A stretch of 64,000 bases of DNA, taken from NCBI GenBank assembly GCA_038521345.1, contig JBCBKU010000003.1:192076-256075 (forward strand), read 5' to 3'. Positions 58,512 to 64,000 of this stretch are shown in pieces (the first letter of the stretch is position 1; each line of letters begins with the position of its first letter). This DNA comes from JBCBKU01 sp038521345 (lineage in GTDB: Bacteria; Pseudomonadota; Alphaproteobacteria; Rhodobacterales; Rhodobacteraceae). The notes beneath the pieces were generated by a model. The model worked only from the letters and a program-made list of their open reading frames with translations. It was not told the DNA's origin and searched no databases. The translations under genes were made by a program, and so were the position numbers.

Positions 58512-59269
58512 CCCAAGTCGAGAAAGCAAAGGCCTTTGGTGCTCTGCACGTCAAAGGCGCGCCGCTCATTTTGTACAACATCTGGGATGCGGGGTCGGCC
58601 GCCGCTGTGGCGAACGCAGGTGCGCCAGCAGTTGCGACCGGCAGTGCCTCCGTCGCCGCATCCCAAGGATATAAAGATGCGGAGGCGATCCCGATGGATC
58701 TTTTGTTTCCCATCGTCGCCCGAATTGCGGAGGCGGTCGATGTTCCGGTGTCGGTGGATTTTGAAGGGGCCTATGCGGAAGATCCCGACATCGTGGGGCA
58801 GAACGTGGCCAATCTGATCCGGACCGGCGCGATCGGCCTCAACTTCGAAGATCAAGTCATTGGTGGTGAAGGCCTTCATGGGACCGATCTTCAGGTCATG
58901 CGGATCCGCGCGATCCGGGCTGCCGGAGATGCGGCAGGCGTACCGATCTGGATCAATGCACGGACCGACCTGTTTCTGAAGGATCGGGACGAAGCCGACC
59001 ACGCAGGTCTGATATCACCGGCACGCGATCGCGCCGCAGCCTATGCCGAGGCTGGCGCGAACAGTTTCTTTGCGCCGTGGCTGAAAGAGCCGGACCTGAT
59101 CGAGAAACTCTGCGCCGAAGCGGTGCTTCCGGTGAACATCATGTGGCGGGACGGCGTACCGTCGCCGGCGGAGCTGGGCACGCTTGGTGTCGCGAGGGTC
59201 AGCTATGGCCCCGGTCCCTACCGCATCGCAATGGCAGAGTTGGCGGCAAAGGCCCGGGCTCTGATCTGA
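58508..59269 (+). CDS. Isocitrate lyase/PEP mutase superfamily protein
   Basis: A 253-residue TIM-barrel protein: LYNIWDAGSAAAVANAG, PVSVDFEGAYAEDPDIVGQNV, GAIGLNFEDQVIGGEGLHG, IWINARTDLFL. The Mg-binding Asp/Glu residues (VDFEG, NFEDQ) are present. The KKCGH signature of true isocitrate lyase and the PEP-mutase gating loop are absent, so it belongs to the large uncharacterised branch. Starts at GTG 58508 on the ada stop. Likely C-C or P-C bond lyase; substrate unknown. Confidence 0.82.
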   Translation: MTQVEKAKAFGALHVKGAPLILYNIWDAGSAAAVANAGAPAVATGSASVAASQGYKDAEAIPMDLLFPIVARIAEAVDVPVSVDFEGAYAEDPDIVGQNVANLIRTGAIGLNFEDQVIGGEGLHGTDLQVMRIRAIRAAGDAAGVPIWINARTDLFLKDRDEADHAGLISPARDRAAAYAEAGANSFFAPWLKEPDLIEKLCAEAVLPVNIMWRDGVPSPAELGTLGVARVSYGPGPYRIAMAELAAKARALI

Positions 59270-59302
59270 GGCCGGAGCCTTCGGTTAGACGCAGGGTCTG
59301 CC

Positions 59303-60706
59303 TTAGCTTGCCAGTCGCTCTTCGAAGCTTTGCGCGATGAAGCTCGGCATATGATCGCCCATGCCAACGACGCCGGCATCCTTCGCACCACCGCGTCCAC
59401 CGCGGCGGCGCGACTTTGGTTCGTCACTGGTGTTGGCGGCTGTTGTCGGCTGGTCCAACGTTGCCTCGGCCTCCGGTTCCGTTTCTTGCGGCTTTCTGCG
59501 GCTGCGTGAGCGGCGCGGTTTCTCTTCCGTGGCCTCGACTCCGGTCGGTGCCGTGCCCCCAAGCGGATTGTCCGCGCGCGGAATCTCTTTACCGATCAGC
59601 GCTTCGATAGCGGCAAGGTTTTTGTCGTCTCGACCCTCACAGATCATCATCGCGGTGCCCGATCGGCCCGCGCGCCCCGTCCGTCCGATCCGATGCACAT
59701 AGTCTTCCGCATGCCCCGGTACATCATAGTTGAAGACATGCGACACGCTTGGAATATCAAGCCCGCGCGCGGCAACATCAGAGGCGACGAGGAAGCGGAT
59801 CTCGCCGTCGCGGAAGCCTTCGAGCGTGCGGGTGCGGTGCGACTGGTCGAGGTCACCGTGGATGGCCTCGGCGTTCAACCCATGTTTCTTCATCGACTTT
59901 GCGACGATATCCACATCGACCTTGCGATTGCAGAACACGATTGCGTTCGTGCAGGCGTCCCCCTCGGCGGCAATGATGGCGCGCAGAACGTTCCGCTTTT
60001 CCTTTGCGGCCGCATCCCGCCGCGAGCCGCGGAACATAACCACCGACTGCGTGATGGTCTCGGACGCCGTAGCCTGACGGGCCACCTCGATCTTTTCGGG
60101 GTTCGAAAGGAAGGTGTTGGTGATCCGCTCGATCTCGGGTGCCATGGTGGCCGAGAAGAACAGCGTTTGCCGCGTGAACGGCGTCAGGCCGAAGATCCGC
60201 TCGATATCGGGGATGAACCCCATGTCGAGCATACGGTCGGCCTCGTCGACCACCATGATCTCGATCCCGGTCAACAACAGCTTGCCACGCTCAAAGTGGT
60301 CAAGAAGCCGGCCCGGCGTTGCGATCAGGACATCGACCCCCTTGTCGATCAACGCATCCTGATCCTTGAACGACACGCCGCCGATCAAGAGCGCCTTCGT
60401 CAGTTTCACGTGCTTGGCATATGTATCGAAGTTCTCGGCCACCTGCGCCGCAAGCTCCCGCGTCGGGGCGAGGACAAGGCTCCGCGGCATCCGTGCCCGG
60501 GCGCGCCCTCGCTTCAACAGGGTGATCATCGGCAGCGTGAACGAGGCGGTCTTTCCTGTTCCGGTCTGTGCGATCCCCAGCACGTCGCGCCCGTCAAGCG
60601 CGGGGGGGATAGCACCTTCCTGAATAGGGGTCGGGTTTTCGTAGCCGACCTCTTCAATGGCCTTCAGGACTTTTGGGTCGAGCTTCAGCTCAGAGAATTT
60701 TGTCAT
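59303..60706 (-). CDS. rhlE: DEAD-box RNA helicase (RhlE-like)
   Basis: ATP-dependent RNA helicase of 467 residues. Motifs in order: Q motif (ENPTPIQEGAIPPALDGRD), Walker A AQTGTGKT, PTRELAAQ, TPGRLLD, DEAD as VVDEADRMLDMGF, SAT as FFSATMAPE, ARGLDIP and HRIGRTGRAG. The tail beyond residue 385 is basic and low-complexity (RRSRSRRKP; SRRRGGRGG), likely RNA-binding. ATG 60706 is preferred to TTG 60721. Convergent with the gene at 58508. Confidence 0.94.
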   Translation of the reverse strand: MTKFSELKLDPKVLKAIEEVGYENPTPIQEGAIPPALDGRDVLGIAQTGTGKTASFTLPMITLLKRGRARARMPRSLVLAPTRELAAQVAENFDTYAKHVKLTKALLIGGVSFKDQDALIDKGVDVLIATPGRLLDHFERGKLLLTGIEIMVVDEADRMLDMGFIPDIERIFGLTPFTRQTLFFSATMAPEIERITNTFLSNPEKIEVARQATASETITQSVVMFRGSRRDAAAKEKRNVLRAIIAAEGDACTNAIVFCNRKVDVDIVAKSMKKHGLNAEAIHGDLDQSHRTRTLEGFRDGEIRFLVASDVAARGLDIPSVSHVFNYDVPGHAEDYVHRIGRTGRAGRSGTAMMICEGRDDKNLAAIEALIGKEIPRADNPLGGTAPTGVEATEEKPRRSRSRRKPQETEPEAEATLDQPTTAANTSDEPKSRRRGGRGGAKDAGVVGMGDHMPSFIAQSFEERLAS

Positions 60707-60920
60707 TTGCGTCCGGTTCAATTGCGTCCGTCAGATCACGGACCGCATTTTGGCCCGTCGGCGGGGGGTACGGGTCCGGATGACCCTGACTTATCCACAA
60801 GCTACCCCTTGTTGCCGGTTCGCTAGAGGAAATAGCGCTTCGGGTCAACGCGACACGCCCTCGAACACAAAACTTTCGTGTTATCCAGCGGGATGTGGCC
60901 GGGCGGAGGCTCTGTCGCCC
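60707..60920. other. Intergenic region upstream of rhlE with one DnaA-box match
   Basis: This 214-base gap holds the rhlE promoter region and the end of the DUF3299-like gene. A perfect DnaA box TTATCCACA is at 60791-60799. Two weak hairpins (CGCTA/TAGCG at 60821-60837, AACAC/GTGTT at 60864-60882) have no T-runs. No gene or clear promoter could be assigned. Confidence 0.4.
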
Positions 60921-61400
60921 TCAGTTGACCGGTACGGCGTCGACCAACCGGAAAGCCTGGAAGGTCTCTGGGTCGGTGATGAAGTCCAGCGTGCCGCGCA
61001 CGGTGATCTGCGAGAACTCGGGCATGTCGCGCAGAGGCCGCTTCAGTTGCACTTCGAGAACGGGCCCGTATCCGCCGCCGCCGCAAAAGGGGCAATCCAG
61101 AGGCGTTTCGACCAGGACAAAAGACTGGATCCAAGCCTGCGCCTCGATCGGCACGAAATACCCCGAGATCTGGAACGTATCCGCCGCCGATTGCAACGCG
61201 CGAGGATACTTCTTTTCGGCGCGCCACGTATCGCCGTCGGTGACCTCACGCACGTCGACTTTCGCAAGAAGCTGCCAGGCTTCGCCGGGATCCGCGGCCC
61301 GGGCTGTTCCGTTTGTCCAGAATGCAGCGGCGATCAGCGCCGCGACCCCCAAGAGGGCGGCACTAATGCGCGTGACCAGCGTGACTGTGCTGCGTCGCAT
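60921..61400 (-). CDS. DUF3299-like membrane-anchored periplasmic protein
   Basis: A 159-residue protein with an N-terminal signal/anchor (ISAALLGVAALIAAAFW). The body fits the DUF3299 (COG3495) pattern of a small beta domain: LAKVDVREV, ISGYFVPIEAQAWIQSFVLVE, DCPFCGGGGYGPVLEVQLKRP, and VRGTLDFITDPETFQAFRLVDA. A CPFC pair could bind metal or form a disulfide. The start at ATG 61400 lies 38 bases inside the upstream PCuAC-like gene, so both are translated from one message. Confidence 0.75.
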   Translation of the reverse strand: MRRSTVTLVTRISAALLGVAALIAAAFWTNGTARAADPGEAWQLLAKVDVREVTDGDTWRAEKKYPRALQSAADTFQISGYFVPIEAQAWIQSFVLVETPLDCPFCGGGGYGPVLEVQLKRPLRDMPEFSQITVRGTLDFITDPETFQAFRLVDAVPVN

Positions 61401-61851
61401 CGGCGGCTTCGACGTCCACATGGATCTCGATCTCTCCGAGCGGGTCGAGTTCGACATGCATTTCGAACTCCTCACCCTCTGCCAAGGTGGTCTCAAGTCC
61501 GGACAACATCAGGAAGAGGCCATCCGGTGTCAACGCCATCTCACTGCCGGCGGGAATCGGAAAGGTTCCGATCTCCGTGGCGCCTGTACCTTTGGACGAA
61601 AAGGTCGTGCCCATGACTGTCACCGTGTCGGCGATTTCGGTATCACCCCCGGTCAGCATGATATCCGAGGTGCCTGTATTCTCGATCTCGAGAAACACGC
61701 GGGCCTCACCTTCGGATGTCGCGTTGGTCCATGCATGGATGATGCGCACCCCGTCCGCCTCGCTCAGGTGGTCGTCATGATCGTCTCCGGCGGCAAGGGC
61801 CGGAGGGGCGGCAAGGAGGAGGACAAGAAGGGCGGAGAGGGAGAAGCGCAT
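61363..61851 (-). CDS. PCuAC-like periplasmic protein with His-rich ends
   Basis: A 162-residue exported protein (signal MRFSLSALLVLLLAAPPALA). The cupredoxin-like fold of the PCuAC copper chaperones is recognisable (IIHAWTNATSEGEARVFLEI; IPAGSEMALTPDGLFLMLSGL). The usual H/M copper ligands are replaced: VTVMG where a His normally sits and LFLMLS in place of the HxM motif. Instead there are His-rich ends (GDDHDDHLSE; QHSHAGHAH). I use ATG 61851; GTG 61875 would lie within the promoter element. Confidence 0.78.
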   Translation of the reverse strand: MRFSLSALLVLLLAAPPALAAGDDHDDHLSEADGVRIIHAWTNATSEGEARVFLEIENTGTSDIMLTGGDTEIADTVTVMGTTFSSKGTGATEIGTFPIPAGSEMALTPDGLFLMLSGLETTLAEGEEFEMHVELDPLGEIEIHVDVEAADATQHSHAGHAH

Positions 61852-61873
61852 GAGAATATCCGAATGAGTGGTC

Positions 61874-61890
61874 ACGTTACACTATAACAT
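61874..61890 (-). promoter_or_regulatory. Zur-like palindrome overlapping the -10 of the PCuAC-like gene
   Basis: ACGTTACACTATAACAT on the plus strand; six of eight half-site pairs are symmetric. It resembles the Zur box pattern TGTTATA-N-TATAACA (12 of 14 positions on the minus strand). It overlaps a -10-like TATAGT (61886-61881) with a TTGCCC -35-like element 16 bases away, so a bound dimer would block transcription. Confidence 0.5.
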
Positions 61891-61941
61891 GGCAGTAGCC
61901 CCGGGCAACGTCCCGGCACCGCCCACGCCGATCCCGCAAGC

Positions 61942-62745
61942 TCAAGGCAGGCCCTGCCGTCGGAGCCAGCTGTCGACCGCGGATGTGTAGGGTCCCGGTT
62001 TCCCAAGTTCGCGGTTGATCTCAGAATGCGAGAGGTTGACGCGCATGACGGTCGCAGGCGCACGGCGGGCGACTGACAGGGCGGCGGCGCAGGGCCGCGT
62101 GCGTTGCGTCGAACAGACCAGGAGCGCCGGCGCCATGTCCCGACTGGCGTGGACCGCCGGCGACGCATCGAGCCAGTACGATAGGGAAGGTCCGAATGCT
62201 GCCCGATGGATGTAGCCAGGCCGTCTGCGCATCAGTTCGACCACGTCAAGCGCAGCGGTGTCGAGCGAGATTGTCCCGCGCCATGATCGGAGGCCGTGGG
62301 TCTCCTGAATGTCCTCCCGCGCCGCCAGAAGCATTGCGACATGTGCCCCCGCTGAATGGCCCATAAGGATGAGCCGGTCGGAATCTCCGCCCCAGCGGGT
62401 GGCGTTGCGCTGCACAAAGGCGAGGGCCCGTGCGAGATCGTGGGCCTGACCGACCGGATCCGCATCCGGCAAGAGGCGTGTCGAGACACTGACGAATATC
62501 CATCCTTGGCCACCCCAATGGTCCACCTTGTACCCTGTGGTGCCAGGATAGGCCTTGTCACCCATTGCCCATCCGCCGCCGTGGAGATGGACGAGGATCG
62601 GCGCGTTCCGGGAATCGGCCGGGCTGTAGATGTCGAGAAGGTGGTCGGGGTGTGGGCCATAGGCCACGTCGCGTCGGGTTTCAGCCTCTGCATCCACCTT
62701 GAGGCCGACGAGGATCAGAACGGTGAGCGCGAGAATGCGGATCAT
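61942..62745 (-). CDS. Alpha/beta hydrolase, exported esterase-like
   Basis: A 267-residue alpha/beta hydrolase of the HSL/BD-FAE type. The N-terminus MIRILALTVLILVGLKVDAEA is a signal peptide. The oxyanion motif is HLHGGGWAMGD and the nucleophile elbow is LMGHSAGAHVAML with the Ser near residue 132; a late NLSHSEINREL gives the His. It follows an AAGGAGCC site. Would hydrolyse a small ester in the periplasm; no specific substrate. Confidence 0.87.
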   Translation of the reverse strand: MIRILALTVLILVGLKVDAEAETRRDVAYGPHPDHLLDIYSPADSRNAPILVHLHGGGWAMGDKAYPGTTGYKVDHWGGQGWIFVSVSTRLLPDADPVGQAHDLARALAFVQRNATRWGGDSDRLILMGHSAGAHVAMLLAAREDIQETHGLRSWRGTISLDTAALDVVELMRRRPGYIHRAAFGPSLSYWLDASPAVHASRDMAPALLVCSTQRTRPCAAALSVARRAPATVMRVNLSHSEINRELGKPGPYTSAVDSWLRRQGLP

Positions 62746-62921
62746 GGAACGGCTCCTTCCCGTGACGCAGGGTTCTACGCATGGGCGAGCCTTATCCGTC
62801 GCGCGTTGTTATCCAATAGCGCGCCTTCGGCGCTCATCTTCTGGCACTGCGTGCGGTCGGGCGCGGCGACTGACCGGATCGCGTTTCGGACCCCGCGCAC
62901 CTGAGGTCGCCCGCCGGGGCC

Positions 62922-64000
62922 TTAGACCATCATTTCCTTGGTGGCGGAAAGGGTGAGATCGGGGTGGTCGCGCTCGATCCGGTCTATGTCCCATTGGAGG
63001 CGGGTCAGGAATACCCAGTCGCCGTCATTGTCGGTGGCGATGTGCCCCTTGTTGGCGTTGATGAAGGTGTCGAGTGGATCTTTCGGGCCCGTAACCCATC
63101 GCGCCGAGGTGAATTGCGAAGGTTCGAACCGGACGGGCAGTCCGTATTCGAGTTCGATCCGGCTGGCCAGCACCTCGAATTGCAGCTGTCCGACGACGCC
63201 CACGATGAAGCCCGATCCGATCATCGGTTTGAAGACCTTGGCGGCGCCTTCCTCGGCGAATTGCATCAGCGCCTTGTCGAGGTGCTTGGCCTTCAGTGGA
63301 TCGCCGGCGCGCACCGATTGCAGGAGTTCCGGTGCGAACGAGGGAATGCCGGTCACCCGGATCGCTTCGCCCTCGGTCAGGGTGTCGCCGATCCGGAGCT
63401 GGCCGTGGTTCGGGATCCCGATAATGTCGCCGGCCCAGGCTTCCTCCGCAAGCTCGCGGTCGGAGGCGAGAAACAGCACCGGGTTTGAGACCGCCATGGG
63501 TTTCTTGGTCCGAACATGGGTCAGCTTCATGCCGCGTTTGAAATGGCCCGAGGCCATGCGCAGGAAGGCGACCCTGTCCCGGTGTTTCGGGTCCATGTTG
63601 GCCTGAACCTTGAAGACGAAGCCCGAGACCTTGGTTTCTTCGGGCGACACCTGGCGCGGCTCGGCCGATTGGGGCTGGGGTTCGGGCCCGAAGGTCCCGA
63701 TGCCGTCCATGAGTTCCTTGACCCCGAACGAATTGATCGCCGAGCCGAACCAGATGGGCGTCAGCGTGCCGTCGAGAAATGCCTGCCGGTCGAAGGGCGG
63801 CAACAATTCGCGCGCCATTTCAAGCTCTTCGCGAAGCGTGTTCAACTGGTCCGACGGCACATGCTCGGCCAGTGCCGGATCGTCGAGGCCCCGGATTTCG
63901 ATGGTTTCGGCGACGCGGTTCCGGTCGGCGCGGTCCATCAGTTCGAGCCGCTCGTTCAGCACGTCGTAGCAGCCGAGGAAATCCCGCCCCACACCGATGG
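62922..64000 (-). CDS. prfC: Peptide chain release factor 3, partial (5' end beyond the window)
   Basis: GTPase that recycles RF1/RF2 after termination. Only the C-terminal part of about 359 residues is inside the window: the frame continues to the last base (IGVGRDFLGCYDVL). Visible regions are the end of the G domain (FFDRQAFLDGTLTPIWFGSAINSFGV as split text ...DGTLTPIWFGSAINSFG), domain II (RDRVAFLRMASGHFKRGMKL) and domain III (GVVGQLQFEVLASRIELEYG). GTP-binding motifs lie off the window. The full family length is about 530, so roughly a third is missing. Confidence 0.95.
   Translation of the reverse strand, partial: IGVGRDFLGCYDVLNERLELMDRADRNRVAETIEIRGLDDPALAEHVPSDQLNTLREELEMARELLPPFDRQAFLDGTLTPIWFGSAINSFGVKELMDGIGTFGPEPQPQSAEPRQVSPEETKVSGFVFKVQANMDPKHRDRVAFLRMASGHFKRGMKLTHVRTKKPMAVSNPVLFLASDRELAEEAWAGDIIGIPNHGQLRIGDTLTEGEAIRVTGIPSFAPELLQSVRAGDPLKAKHLDKALMQFAEEGAAKVFKPMIGSGFIVGVVGQLQFEVLASRIELEYGLPVRFEPSQFTSARWVTGPKDPLDTFINANKGHIATDNDGDWVFLTRLQWDIDRIERDHPDLTLSATKEMMV

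Noticed and set aside
60707..60920. Replication origin at the DnaA box
   Set aside because: Only one box, no AT-rich unwinding element and no dnaA/hemE/parAB neighbours.
1..64000. tRNA, rRNA, CRISPR array, insertion sequence or prophage
   Set aside because: Intergenic gaps are short and none shows a tRNA-like fold, spaced repeats or transposase/terminal repeats.

Overview
The window is a GC-rich chromosomal segment from an alphaproteobacterium, most likely a Rhodobacterales (roseobacter/Paracoccus-type) organism. The signs are a complete 14-subunit NADH dehydrogenase operon in alphaproteobacterial order interleaved with many small extra genes, a NuoE with a helix-hairpin-helix tail, and birA-coaX-rnj directly behind nuoN. 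I see no rRNA, tRNA, CRISPR array, IS element or prophage. Coding density is very high and many genes overlap by ATGA, GTGA or TGATG. One gene (prfC) is cut by the right edge.

Layout. (1) 16-9742: two divergent transcription units for peptide or acyl-amino-acid use. The minus strand carries a substrate-binding protein and two permeases; the plus strand carries a fused double-ATPase, an ArgE-like deacylase, a FAD amine oxidoreductase and a second M20 amidohydrolase. (2) 9744-17033, minus: glmU-glmS-alkD-moaA-waaA-glycosyltransferase, linking UDP-GlcNAc supply to lipid A/Kdo assembly, with a DNA-repair and a molybdopterin gene inserted. (3) 17165-21040, plus: a phosphoglycolate-phosphatase-like HAD, a DegT/DnrJ aminotransferase, an exported protein of unknown function, and an Xre-RES toxin-antitoxin pair with a clear operator. 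(4) 21110-29868, plus: leucine/isovalerate catabolism (ivd, mccB, mccA, mvaB, liuC), interrupted by four small exported proteins (three LprI-like cysteine proteins and one uncharacterised) and a nuclease lipoprotein; a perfect palindrome precedes ivd. (5) 29969-30430: a Tat-exported MsrB. (6) 30514-57387, plus: the nuo operon, then birA, coaX and rnj. (7) 57447-59269: ada and an isocitrate lyase/PEP-mutase family gene. (8) 59303-64000, minus: rhlE, a DUF3299-like plus PCuAC-like pair behind a Zur-like palindrome, an alpha/beta hydrolase, and the C-terminal two thirds of release factor 3.

The most unusual region is the nuo operon. Between nuoA and nuoN sit about fifteen genes that are not known Complex I subunits. 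They include a membrane protein behind a strong terminator after nuoA, an ABM-fold protein, two tandem sulfotransferases (the first apparently starting at CTG), a symmetric trio of exported proteins (two paralogues flanking a protein made of two 77-residue repeats), a membrane-anchored copy of the NuoE tail domain, DUF5337-, DUF3291-, DUF5333- and DUF4259-like proteins, a carboxymuconolactone-decarboxylase-like protein, a possible 30-residue membrane peptide, and two related exported proteins flanking nuoK. Translational coupling of most of them to nuo genes suggests they are made together with Complex I.

Functional links: BirA can biotinylate MccA of the leucine pathway; GlmS/GlmU, WaaA and the glycosyltransferase feed the outer membrane; electrons from Ivd and from acetyl-CoA oxidation enter the same respiratory chain that the nuo operon builds.
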